Source: Streptomyces scopuliridis RB72
GTDB lineage: Bacteria; Actinomycetota; Actinomycetes; Streptomycetales; Streptomycetaceae
Reading direction: 5' to 3'
DNA: 64,000 nt
NCBI RefSeq assembly: GCF_000718095.1
Contig: NZ_JOEI01000001.1
Span: forward strand, 255,822 to 319,821
A program made the translations under genes and the position numbers. Within the stretch, counting starts at the first letter, position 1; each line of letters begins with the position of its first letter. Shown in pieces: positions 25,049 to 32,593 of this stretch. Below the pieces are notes generated by a model. That model was given only the letters and a program-made list of their open reading frames with translations. It did not search any database and was not told where the DNA came from.

Positions 25049-26085
25049 CGTGCGGCTCCTTCGAGGCGGTGGTTCTCGCGTCGGCCCCGTACGGCCCGCG
25101 TCACCCGCGGGACCGCGGCGATCAGGAGCAGCGCGAGCGCCAGCGCGTAGGCGGCCGCCGCGCCGTAACCGGCGGTGAAGTTCTTGAACGCCTGTTCCCA
25201 GATGAAGTAGACGATCACGGTGGTGGAGCCGAGCGGTCCGCCCTTGGTCGTCACGTACACCAGGTCGAAGACCTGGAGCGCGTTGATGGTCTGCCACAGC
25301 AGGAGGAACGCGATGACCGGTGCGAGCGCGGGGAGGATGACATGCCGCAGCAGGTGCCAACGCCCGGCGCCGTCCAGCCGCGCCGCCTCGATGAGGGACG
25401 GCGGCACATCCTGCAGCGCGGCGAGAGTGACCACCACGCAGAAGCCGGTGCCGCTCCACAACGAGATCGCCACCAGTACGAGCAGGGCCTGTCCGGGGTC
25501 GGTGAGAAAGCCCTGCGCGGAGATGCCGAGCTTGTGCAGTACGGAGTTGGCCGCCCCGAACTCCGGGTCGAGGATAAAGGAGAACAGCACCCCCTGCGCC
25601 GTCGCCGAGATGACGAACGGCACGAAGATCAGTGTGCGGTACACACCCACCAGCCGAATCCGCTGGTTCAGTACGAGGGCGAGCAGCAGCCCCAGACCGA
25701 TGCTCAGCGGTACGTACAGCGCCGTGTAGAGCAGTGTGTTGCGCACCGCCTGGCTGAAGTGCGGATCCCGCACCAGCGCGCGGTAGTTGCCGAGACCGAC
25801 CCAGCGGCTGGGCGTGACCAGGTCGTCGGCCTGGAAGGACAGCAGCAGCGACCAGGCCACGGGTACGACGCTCAGACCGAGAATGATCAGGACCGAGGGC
25901 GAGACGAACGCCCAGGCGGTCGCGGACTCCCCGCGCAGGCGCCGCCGTGGAGCGCCCTGCCCCGGTCGCTTCCCAGCGGCGCTCGGCGCCGCGTCGCGGG
26001 TGTTGTCGTTGCTTGTGCGGGCGTTGTGGTCGTCGTGTGCGTGGCCGTGGTCCGGGAGCGTGAGCGGAGTGGGCAGGCGCGACAT
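25045..26085 (-). CDS. ABC sugar transporter permease (MalF/CUT1 type)
   Basis: 346 aa. A His/Asp/Asn-rich cytoplasmic N-terminus of about 55 residues precedes six membrane segments (WAFVSPSVLIILGLSVVPVA onward). The EAA loop SLIEAARLDGAGRWHLLRHV matches MalF-type partners. ATG 26085 has GAGAGG upstream and lies 10 bp after the binding-protein stop, so the two are co-transcribed. It ends in an ATGA overlap with the second permease. Confidence 0.92.
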   Translation of the reverse strand: MSRLPTPLTLPDHGHAHDDHNARTSNDNTRDAAPSAAGKRPGQGAPRRRLRGESATAWAFVSPSVLIILGLSVVPVAWSLLLSFQADDLVTPSRWVGLGNYRALVRDPHFSQAVRNTLLYTALYVPLSIGLGLLLALVLNQRIRLVGVYRTLIFVPFVISATAQGVLFSFILDPEFGAANSVLHKLGISAQGFLTDPGQALLVLVAISLWSGTGFCVVVTLAALQDVPPSLIEAARLDGAGRWHLLRHVILPALAPVIAFLLLWQTINALQVFDLVYVTTKGGPLGSTTVIVYFIWEQAFKNFTAGYGAAAAYALALALLLIAAVPRVTRAVRGRRENHRLEGAAR

Positions 26086-26095
26086 CGTATTCCTC

Positions 26096-27451
26096 TCAAC
26101 GCGGGATGAGCAGAGCGGCGTTGGCCTCGTCCGCGCACGCGCGCAGGGCCTTGACGGGGGTACTCCTGCCGAGGAGTACGGCGGCGATGGCCTGTCCGAG
26201 CGCCTGCGAGATCTGCGGATACGCCGGGTGCACGGGACGTACGCGCGCCGTATCCAGCGCCCGGGTGAACACCGGCAGCCCGTCGGTCCTGGCCTCCTGC
26301 GCTCGCCACGCGGGCAGGGCCTCCGTACTCCGGCTCAGCGGCAGGCTGCCGGCCATGACGTCCCAGCGCACATCCTGGGCCGGCCGCGACAGCCAGGTGA
26401 CGAAGGTGAGAGCCGCCCGTACGCGCGCCGGACCGTTGTCGAACACGGTCCACGTGTCGGGTCCCGAGATGGTCATCGGCTTGCCGCTGTAGCTGGGCAG
26501 CGGCACCACGTGATAGTCGATCCTCGCCTGCTGGACGTCGGGCAGCTGCCACGGTCCGGTGACGGCCATGCCCATCCGGCCGGAGAGAAAGACCTGGTAC
26601 ATCTGCTCGCTGCCCGGCTTGGGGTCGATGTAGACGCTCTTGTCCTTCGCGAGCGCCGCCACCGTCTCCAGGGCCTGTACCCCGACGTCAGCGAACCCGA
26701 TCCGCTGTCCGTCCTCGCTGACGACATCGCCGCCCAGGTCCCACACCATCGGCCAGAGCCGCCACACCGTGTCCTCGTCACCCACACCGGGCCAGCCGGT
26801 GCCGAACGTGCCACGTGCTGCGTCGGTCAGCTTCTTGGCCGTCGCCACGAACTCCGCCCAGGTCCAGCCCGGTTCGGGAAGGGGCAGGCCGGCGTCGCGG
26901 AAGAGTTTCTTGTTGCAGACCACGGCGAGCGAGTCGATCAGGGCGGGGGCCGCCCGTACCTGTCCGTTGAGTGTGACGGCCTCGCGGGCGGGAGCCCAGA
27001 AGTCGTTCCAGGGGAGGGGGCCGGAACGGACCGTATCGGTCAGATCCACCACGGACGGGCTGCGCGCGACGCTGGCCAGGTCCGAGCCGAAGACGTAGGC
27101 GATGTCGGGGAAGGAACCGGATGCGAGCGCCGCGGTGATCTTCTGCAGCATCGCGTCGGACAGCACGCCCCCGCCGGGATCGACACGGATACCGGGATGG
27201 GTGCGGTTGAACTCCGTGACCAGTTTCTCGATCGCCTCGCGGCCGGTGTCCGTCTGTCCGTGCCAGAGCTCGACCGTGACCCGTCCGTCGGCTCCGACGC
27301 CGTCGCCCGTGCCCATACCGCATCCGGGCAGGGCGGCCGTGGCGGCGGCGCCCAGCGTGAGACCGGTGCCCCGCCGCAGGACCGTACGGCGCGAGAGCCC
27401 GGCGGGAGTCCCGGGACCAGCGGTACCGGGAATGCGGTGTGCTGCGGCCAT
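26096..27451 (-). CDS. ABC sugar-binding lipoprotein (CUT1 family)
   Basis: 451 aa. The N-terminus SRRTVLRRGTGLTLGAAATA has a twin-Arg start, and ALPGCG supplies a lipobox Cys near residue 45. The mature part opens RVTVELWHGQTDTGREAIEK, typical of sugar-binding family 1. It captures an oligosaccharide outside the cell and delivers it to the two permeases. ATG 27451 fits the leader; the longer frame to 27508 lacks an RBS. It is separated from the upstream GH114 gene by 197 bp containing a hairpin. Confidence 0.92.
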   Translation of the reverse strand: MAAAHRIPGTAGPGTPAGLSRRTVLRRGTGLTLGAAATAALPGCGMGTGDGVGADGRVTVELWHGQTDTGREAIEKLVTEFNRTHPGIRVDPGGGVLSDAMLQKITAALASGSFPDIAYVFGSDLASVARSPSVVDLTDTVRSGPLPWNDFWAPAREAVTLNGQVRAAPALIDSLAVVCNKKLFRDAGLPLPEPGWTWAEFVATAKKLTDAARGTFGTGWPGVGDEDTVWRLWPMVWDLGGDVVSEDGQRIGFADVGVQALETVAALAKDKSVYIDPKPGSEQMYQVFLSGRMGMAVTGPWQLPDVQQARIDYHVVPLPSYSGKPMTISGPDTWTVFDNGPARVRAALTFVTWLSRPAQDVRWDVMAGSLPLSRSTEALPAWRAQEARTDGLPVFTRALDTARVRPVHPAYPQISQALGQAIAAVLLGRSTPVKALRACADEANAALLIPR

Positions 27452-27573
27452 GTGAGCCCCCAGGGGAAAACGCGGCACGGGACGGTCACGCGGGGAGCGT
27501 CCCGGCACGGCGGGTGGTGTGCTGCGAGGTGATGGCGAAGGGTGCGCCGCGTGGGGGGCGGGGAGCGGCGGCT

Positions 27574-27605
27574 CGGTGCACCCCAGCTGTGACCGGGGTG
27601 CACCG
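27574..27605 (-). terminator. Hairpin between GH114 and the binding-protein gene
   Basis: CGGTGCACCCC (27574-27584) and GGGGTGCACCG (27595-27605) are perfect 11-bp arms with a ten-base loop, 43 bases after the leftward GH114 stop. It may be a partial terminator that sets GH114 apart from the transporter genes, or an mRNA-stabilising stem. No T-run follows. Confidence 0.6.
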
Positions 27606-27648
27606 GGCCGGTCGGAACCGCTCGGCGGGGCTGATCGGACGGGCGGGT

Positions 27649-28467
27649 TCAGCAGGTCTTGCGGACGTACCCGCCGCTGCCGGGGGCGGTGACGTCGACG
27701 TCGCGCAGAACGACACTCAGCCGGTCACCGAAGCCCGCGCACGTCTCCTTGAAGTACTTCTCCTTGTACTCGATCACGATGACGTTGTCGCCGAACCCCT
27801 CGGTGTAGTCACCGCACTCGTCCCACTCGCCGCACTCCTCCGCGACGGCGAAGTCGAGGCCCGTCTCCGCGTGGGCGGTGGAGAAGTTCGCGGTGTTCTT
27901 CTGCGCGATCGCCAGGCCCTTGGCGTGCGCGTGCGCGGAGAGCAGCTTGATGAACGCCTTGGCGTTGGCCTCGCTGATCTGGTCGAACCGGTCGAAGGTG
28001 TCGAGGTTGTCGGGCTCGACGGCGTTGAAGCCCTTGCTCGCGCAGGTGTCGATCCAGGAGTTCACCTTGGCTGCGATGCGCTGGCGCTTCGCGTCGGTAC
28101 GGATGTCGAGAATGGCCTCACCCCAGCCGTCGTCGTAGACGATGTCGCCGCTCGCGTCCCGCAGCAGCAGATCGCCCCACTCGCTCTCGGCTCCCGGCTG
28201 GGCCTGGAAGGCGTTGACATAACAGATGTTGTACAGGCCCGCCGCCGGTGAGGCGGTGTAGTCACGGCTGACGACCGTCACTCCGGCGGGCGGTGTGTAG
28301 GGCTGGCCGATCTGGTAGTCGAAGTTGGCGTGTACCGGAGGGAGGGTCACGGCCTGGGCCGCCGCGCTCGCGGTGGAGGAGGCGAGCAACGGGGTGACCA
28401 CCGCCGCCGCCATGGCCGCCGCGGCGGCAACGCACCGACGGGACCTGACACGGTTGATGATGGGCAT
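27649..28467 (-). CDS. Secreted GH114 endo-alpha-1,4-polygalactosaminidase-like protein
   Basis: 272 aa. A Sec signal with basic start and AAAMAAAVVTPLLASSTASA precedes the mature domain. FDYQIGQPYTPPAGVTVVSR, YDDGWGEAILDIRTD, FNAVEPDNLDTFD and GLAIAQKNTANF are the strand-end motifs of the TIM-barrel GH114 family. Characterised members cut galactosaminogalactan, a fungal and bacterial polymer with alpha-1,4-galactosamine. Two Cys pairs suggest disulphides, as expected outside the cell. It precedes the importer, kinase and GH4 genes on the same strand, which suggests the polymer is the substrate of the whole cluster. Confidence 0.85.
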   Translation of the reverse strand: MPIINRVRSRRCVAAAAAMAAAVVTPLLASSTASAAAQAVTLPPVHANFDYQIGQPYTPPAGVTVVSRDYTASPAAGLYNICYVNAFQAQPGAESEWGDLLLRDASGDIVYDDGWGEAILDIRTDAKRQRIAAKVNSWIDTCASKGFNAVEPDNLDTFDRFDQISEANAKAFIKLLSAHAHAKGLAIAQKNTANFSTAHAETGLDFAVAEECGEWDECGDYTEGFGDNVIVIEYKEKYFKETCAGFGDRLSVVLRDVDVTAPGSGGYVRKTC

Positions 28468-28644
28468 CTTGAGCTCCAGAAGATGGGGGGTACGTCCCCG
28501 CCTCGGACTCCGCGATCTCCGTGGGCGTCCTGGCGACTCAGTCCGGGCTGACGGTGCGTGGACCGCGTACCGGCTGGGCGTACCTCTGGCGCCGGGTGCT
28601 CAACTCTGGCGTTGCATGGAGTAAAGCGAGCAAGTTTCGTCATG

Positions 28645-28941
28645 TCAACAGATCGAAGCTGCGCATCTTGCGCATATGGACAGCGAGTTCGGCGGCCGAC
28701 GGGCCCGGATCTGCGGTCCGACCCGGCCCACGGTCCGGGCCGCCAGCCCGGCGATCAACAGCTCCAGTCCGTAGTGGAACTCGGCGTCGTGATCGCTCGT
28801 GGCGAGGTACGGCGTGACGTCGGCGAGAAGCGGGGCGCCCGTGCTCGTGATGGCGTTGACGCGCTGCTGGATCCGGTCCGGATCCGTGGTGCCCAGGTGA
28901 GGGCGTAGCCCAGCTCGCGCATGAGCGTGCCGACGATGTGG
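28645..28941 (-). pseudogene. C-terminal part of a TetR-family regulator, frameshifted
   Basis: The minus strand reads HIVGTLMRELGYALTW, then, after a one-base shift near 28892, DPDRIQQRVNAITSTGAPLL and ADVTPYLATSDHDAEFHYGL-ELLIAGL. This is the ligand domain of TetC-like regulators. Restoring one base would give TWATTDPDRIQQ in a single frame. The helix-turn-helix half is missing; at about 28942 the sequence changes abruptly to a SnoaL-like fragment on the other strand. Confidence 0.6.
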
Positions 28942-28942
28942 C

Positions 28943-29033
28943 GAGCGGGAACAACTGGTCTGCGAGCGCGTCTACTTCGACACCCTCACTCTGCTCCGGC
29001 AGCTGATCGGCGGCCTGAACATGTCCGTTGCGT
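28943..29033 (+). pseudogene. C-terminal fragment of a SnoaL/NTF2-like gene
   Basis: The plus frame reads EREQLVCERVYFDTLTLLRQ LIGGLNM. This matches the last strand and tail of SnoaL-like ester-cyclase/NTF2 proteins (G--V-ERVYFD--T-LRQLG). Nothing precedes it in frame, and after NM the frame runs antisense into the HxlR gene. Together with the TetR piece it fills the 28640-29065 gap. Confidence 0.45.
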
Positions 29034-29065
29034 GTGGCCGTTGTCATCTTCCTGGGCGGGCAGCG

Positions 29066-29452
29066 TCAGTCGCGTGTGTCGTAGCGGTGGCGGGCGGCCT
29101 CGATCTCCCCGAGGTACCGGCGGGTCCAGGCGCACATGCCGTTGACCGTGTCGCGCAGCGCCCGGCCCGCTTCGGTGAGGCGGTAGTCGACGCGCGGCGG
29201 CACGGTGGCGTACACCGTCCTGTCCACCACACCGTCACGTTCGAGCCCGCGCAGCGTCTGGGTGAGCATCTTGTGGCTGATGCCGTCCACCGCGGTCCGC
29301 AGCTCGTTGAAGCGCAGAGTCCGGTCCTCCAGCGTGTTGATGACCAGAAGCGCCCACTTATTGGCCACACCGGCGTAGATCTCTCGGGCCAGGGAGTCGG
29401 CGCGTGTCACATCGGCGTCCGCGGGCATGCGGCTGACCTGTTCGGTCACCAC
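29066..29452 (-). CDS. HxlR-family winged-helix regulator
   Basis: 128 aa. ANKWALLVINTLEDRTLRFN ELRTAVDGISHKMLTQTLRGL and LERDGVVDRTVYATVPPRVDY are the HxlR winged helix; no redox Cys pair is present except a single Cys in GMCAWTRRYL. HxlR proteins act as dimers that repress or activate neighbouring genes in response to electrophiles. The start GTG 29452 (followed by another GTG) has GAGAGG upstream. It is divergent from a VOC gene, with an operator-like dyad between them, and likely controls it. Confidence 0.9.
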   Translation of the reverse strand: MVTEQVSRMPADADVTRADSLAREIYAGVANKWALLVINTLEDRTLRFNELRTAVDGISHKMLTQTLRGLERDGVVDRTVYATVPPRVDYRLTEAGRALRDTVNGMCAWTRRYLGEIEAARHRYDTRD

Positions 29453-29497
29453 GAGGTTCCCCTCTCACCGGAAAGTGCGTTCTTCCACGTCAGAGCA

Positions 29498-29520
29498 TAC
29501 TCACCTACGGTTTCCGAGTA
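29498..29520. promoter_or_regulatory. Candidate HxlR operator
   Basis: TACTC (29498-29502) and GAGTA (29516-29520) form an interrupted palindrome with 13 bases between. It lies midway between the HxlR start (29452) and the VOC start (29582). The spacing and position fit a site occupied by an HxlR dimer in the shared promoter. Confidence 0.5.
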
Positions 29521-29581
29521 ACCAGAAGAGACCGCTGGTACCCGGCACGCCCGCCGGGGCCGGCCCGGCAAGGAGCCACTT

Positions 29582-29959
29582 GTGACCATCCTGAGGACAT
29601 ACGCCCGACTGTGGACCGACGACCTCGACCACGCGCTGCCGCTGCTCAAGGAGCTCACCGGCGCGGAGCCGCATCTGCGGATGGCGTTCCACGCCGTCGA
29701 GCTGGCCGCCATCGGCGACTTCCTCGTCATCGCGGGCCCGGCCGAGGAGCGCGCGGCATACGCGCACGCCTCCGCCACCGTGGTCGTCGAGGACCTCGAT
29801 GCCGTCCAGGCGACCCTGGAGGCCGCCGGTGCCACCATCACCACCCCCATCACGAGCGGCCCGACGGGGCGGTTCCTCTACGCCCGCCATGCCGACGGGG
29901 CCGAGATCGAGTACGTCGAGTGGACGCCGGAGCTGGTCCGGCAGCACGGCCGTAGCTGA
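29582..29959 (+). CDS. VOC (glyoxalase-like) family protein
   Basis: 125 aa. TYARLWTDDLDHALPLLKEL, VVVEDLDAVQATLEAAGATI and the closing LYARHADGAEIEYVEW are the beta-alpha-beta units of a VOC protein. It may bind or detoxify a small electrophile. GTG 29582 has AAGGAG eight bases upstream. Its pairing with an HxlR regulator supports a role in response to a reactive compound. Confidence 0.88.
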   Translation: MTILRTYARLWTDDLDHALPLLKELTGAEPHLRMAFHAVELAAIGDFLVIAGPAEERAAYAHASATVVVEDLDAVQATLEAAGATITTPITSGPTGRFLYARHADGAEIEYVEWTPELVRQHGRS

Positions 29960-30014
29960 AGATCGCGTGTCCGTGCGCATCGCGTGACGCGGTGCGATTA
30001 TGGGGGCGTAGGGG

Positions 30015-32501
30015 ATGGTGAGGCGGATGTCAGCGGCGCGCAGGCAGTCGAGCCCGAGTCCCGGTGCTCCGCCGCCCGCGCGTTCGGAGGTTCCTTTGGA
30101 CGCACCCAATGACGCGACCGCGGTGGTGGACGCGGCGGGCAAGGTCGTCGCCTGGACCCGGGGGGCGGAGGAGGTCCTCGGCTACCCACCCGCGGAGGTG
30201 GTGGGCCGGTCCGCCGCCCCGCTGCTGGCCGACCCGGGCGACCGGGTGCGTGCGGTGGCGGTCGCCGAGCACTGTCGCGCGGGGGCCGGGTGGAGCGGGG
30301 TCATTCCGCTCAGGCACCGTGACGGCCGGCGTCTCGACATGAACCTGCGTGTCTCCACCTCGTTCCGCATCGGTGGCGATGAGTGCTTTCTGATCTCGGC
30401 CTGGGCGCTCCGGACCCAATGGGCGATGGGCCAGTCCGTGCTGGACGGGTTCCTGACCCGGTCGCCCGTCGGCATGGCGGTCATGGATATGGACCTGCGC
30501 TACATCTGGCTCAACGACACCCTGGAACGTTTCGGCGGTGTGCCCCGTGAGCAGCGTCTGGGCCGCCGTCTGAGCGAGCTGCTGCCGGGCCTCCAGGCCG
30601 ACATCCTCGAAGACCTGATGCGCAAGGTGCTGCAGAACGGCGTGCCGGTCACCGACTACGAGTACCTCGGCTGGAGCTGGGCGGATCCGCATCGCCAGCA
30701 CGCCTACGCCACCTCGTTCTTTCCCCTCGTCGATGCCGATGGGGCCGTCACCGGCGTCTGCTACATCGTTCTCGATGTGACCGACCGGTGGAACGCCCGC
30801 GAGCTGCTGGCCATGGTCAATGACGCGGGAGCCATGGTCGGCAGCACCCTGGACGTGACACGGACGGCCCAGGAGCTCGCGGATTTCGCCGTGCCCCGCT
30901 TCGCCGACTTCGTCACCGTCGATCTGCTGGAACCGATCCTCAGCAACGAGGGGCAGGGGACGTGGCTGACCGACGCGGGACCAGCCGCTACGCAGGTGAC
31001 GCTGCGCCGGGCGGCCATGAGTTCCGTACGGGAAGGGTGCCCGGAGGCTGTTGCCGGGATCGGTGACCCGGTGGACTCCATCCCCCCGCCGCACGGCCCC
31101 GACCTCCTGGTCAGCGGTGAGCCGGTCCTCATACAGGCCCTCGATCCCACCAGTCCCCAGTGGGTGACACGGCAGCCCGCCAGGGCCACGTCCATCCGCG
31201 AGTACGGACTGCACTCGCTCATTTCCGTGCCGATGCGGGCGCGGGACACCGTGCTGGGTGTCACCACGTTCTTCCGCTCGCTGAACCCCGTGTCCTTCAA
31301 ACCGGACGATGTCCTGCTGGCCCGGGAAGTCGTCGCGCGCGCGGCGGTGTGTGTGGACAACGCGCGCCGCTACACCCGTGAGCACAACGCGACCGTGACG
31401 CTTCAGCGCAGCCTGCTGCCGCACACCCTGGCCGGCGGGGCCGCCGTGGATGTGGCCTCCGTCTATCTGCCGGCGGGCGCGGGGGACGGTGTGGGCGGGG
31501 ACTGGTTCGATGTGATCCCCCTGTCCGGCTCCCGCGTGGGACTGGTCGTCGGCGATGTGGTCGGGCATGGCCTCAGCGCCGCCGCGACCATGGGACGGCT
31601 GCGCACCGCCGTGCAGACACTCGCCGACATGGACGTGCCCCCGGACGAGCTGCTGGCCCACCTCGACGATCTGGTGCTCCGCCTCAGCGAGGAGGAACCG
31701 ACCAACGAGGCGGCCGACACGTTCCGTACGACCGTGGTCGGTGCCACCTGTCTCTACGCCGTCTACGACCCGGTCACCCGGCGTTGCACGCTGGCGCGGG
31801 CCGGGCATCCGCCGCCCGTCGTCGTCACTCCGGACGGGGACGTCAGCTTCCTGGAGCTGCCTGCCGGACCGCCGCTGGGGCTGGGCGGGCTGCCCTTCGA
31901 GGCCTCCGAGATCGAGCTCGCCGAGGGCAGCCTGCTCGGTCTCTACACCGACGGTCTCATCGAGGCCGCCGACCGGGACATCGACCTCGGCATGTCGCGC
32001 CTCGCCCACGCCCTGGCCCAGCCCGGCCTCTCCCTCACGGCGCTGTGCTCCGCCGCGGTGGAGCGGCTGGCCGCCGTGGCGCAACCCGACGACGTGGCGC
32101 TGCTGCTGGCACGTACCCGTGCCCTGAGCGCCGAGCATGTCGTCTCCTGGAACGTCGCGTCCGAACCCGCCGCCGTCGCCGGCATCCGCAATCTGGCCAC
32201 CCGCCAACTGGAGCAATGGGGCCTGGACGAGCTGGTCATGACGACCGAACTGATCGTCAGCGAGCTGGTCACCAACGCGGTCCGGTACGGCTCGGGGCCG
32301 ATCCGGCTCCGGCTGCTGCGTCAGTCCCGGCTGATCGTCGAGGTCGCCGACGCCAGCAGCACCTCTCCCCGGCTGCGGCACGCACGGACCACCGACGAAG
32401 GCGGCCGCGGGCTCTTCCTCGTCGCCCAGCTCGCCCACCGCTGGGGCACCCGGCACACACCCGACGGCAAGATCATCTGGGCGGAACAAGAACTGATGTG
32501 A
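30015..32501 (+). CDS. PAS-GAF-SpoIIE phosphatase with C-terminal HATPase domain
   Basis: 828 aa multidomain regulator. A PAS at about 30-135 (VVDAAGKVVAWTRGAEEVLG) and a second PAS at about 150-255 (VMDMDLRYIWLNDTLERFG) are followed by a GAF at about 265-450. A PP2C/SpoIIE phosphatase spans about 465-690 (GGDWFDVIPLSGSRVGLVVG, DVVGHG, LYTDGLIE). A serine-kinase-like HATPase occupies about 705-825 (IVSELVTNAVRYG, GGRGLFLVAQL). Such proteins control anti-sigma factor antagonists, here with both phosphatase and kinase-like modules in one chain. No sigma or anti-sigma genes adjoin. ATG 30015 is used; ATG 30027 is also possible. Confidence 0.9.
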   Translation: MVRRMSAARRQSSPSPGAPPPARSEVPLDAPNDATAVVDAAGKVVAWTRGAEEVLGYPPAEVVGRSAAPLLADPGDRVRAVAVAEHCRAGAGWSGVIPLRHRDGRRLDMNLRVSTSFRIGGDECFLISAWALRTQWAMGQSVLDGFLTRSPVGMAVMDMDLRYIWLNDTLERFGGVPREQRLGRRLSELLPGLQADILEDLMRKVLQNGVPVTDYEYLGWSWADPHRQHAYATSFFPLVDADGAVTGVCYIVLDVTDRWNARELLAMVNDAGAMVGSTLDVTRTAQELADFAVPRFADFVTVDLLEPILSNEGQGTWLTDAGPAATQVTLRRAAMSSVREGCPEAVAGIGDPVDSIPPPHGPDLLVSGEPVLIQALDPTSPQWVTRQPARATSIREYGLHSLISVPMRARDTVLGVTTFFRSLNPVSFKPDDVLLAREVVARAAVCVDNARRYTREHNATVTLQRSLLPHTLAGGAAVDVASVYLPAGAGDGVGGDWFDVIPLSGSRVGLVVGDVVGHGLSAAATMGRLRTAVQTLADMDVPPDELLAHLDDLVLRLSEEEPTNEAADTFRTTVVGATCLYAVYDPVTRRCTLARAGHPPPVVVTPDGDVSFLELPAGPPLGLGGLPFEASEIELAEGSLLGLYTDGLIEAADRDIDLGMSRLAHALAQPGLSLTALCSAAVERLAAVAQPDDVALLLARTRALSAEHVVSWNVASEPAAVAGIRNLATRQLEQWGLDELVMTTELIVSELVTNAVRYGSGPIRLRLLRQSRLIVEVADASSTSPRLRHARTTDEGGRGLFLVAQLAHRWGTRHTPDGKIIWAEQELM

Positions 32502-32519
32502 CCCCGCTCGCGCGAGGAC

Positions 32520-32577
32520 GGGGTGCCTTCTCGACCGTGCTACGGCGAAGACCGTGCCACGGTGAGGAAGGCACCCC
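32520..32577. terminator. Bidirectional terminator hairpin
   Basis: Outer arms GGGGTGCCTTC (32520-32530) and GAAGGCACCCC (32567-32577) are perfect, with an inner ACCGTG/CACGGT stem (32534-32539 and 32558-32563). It lies between the convergent SpoIIE-phosphatase and PstS-like genes and can serve both. Confidence 0.85.
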
Positions 32578-32593
32578 ATCCGTCAGCGAGCGG

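Noticed and set aside
28468..28640. Operator for the GH114 cluster (ACTC-N12-GAGT near 28603-28622)
   Set aside because: Only four-base arms and no second copy before the binding-protein gene; too weak to report as a site.
30030..32579. 849-codon minus-strand frame opposite the SpoIIE phosphatase
   Set aside because: Antisense shadow; the plus strand has PAS, GAF, PP2C and HATPase motifs in order.
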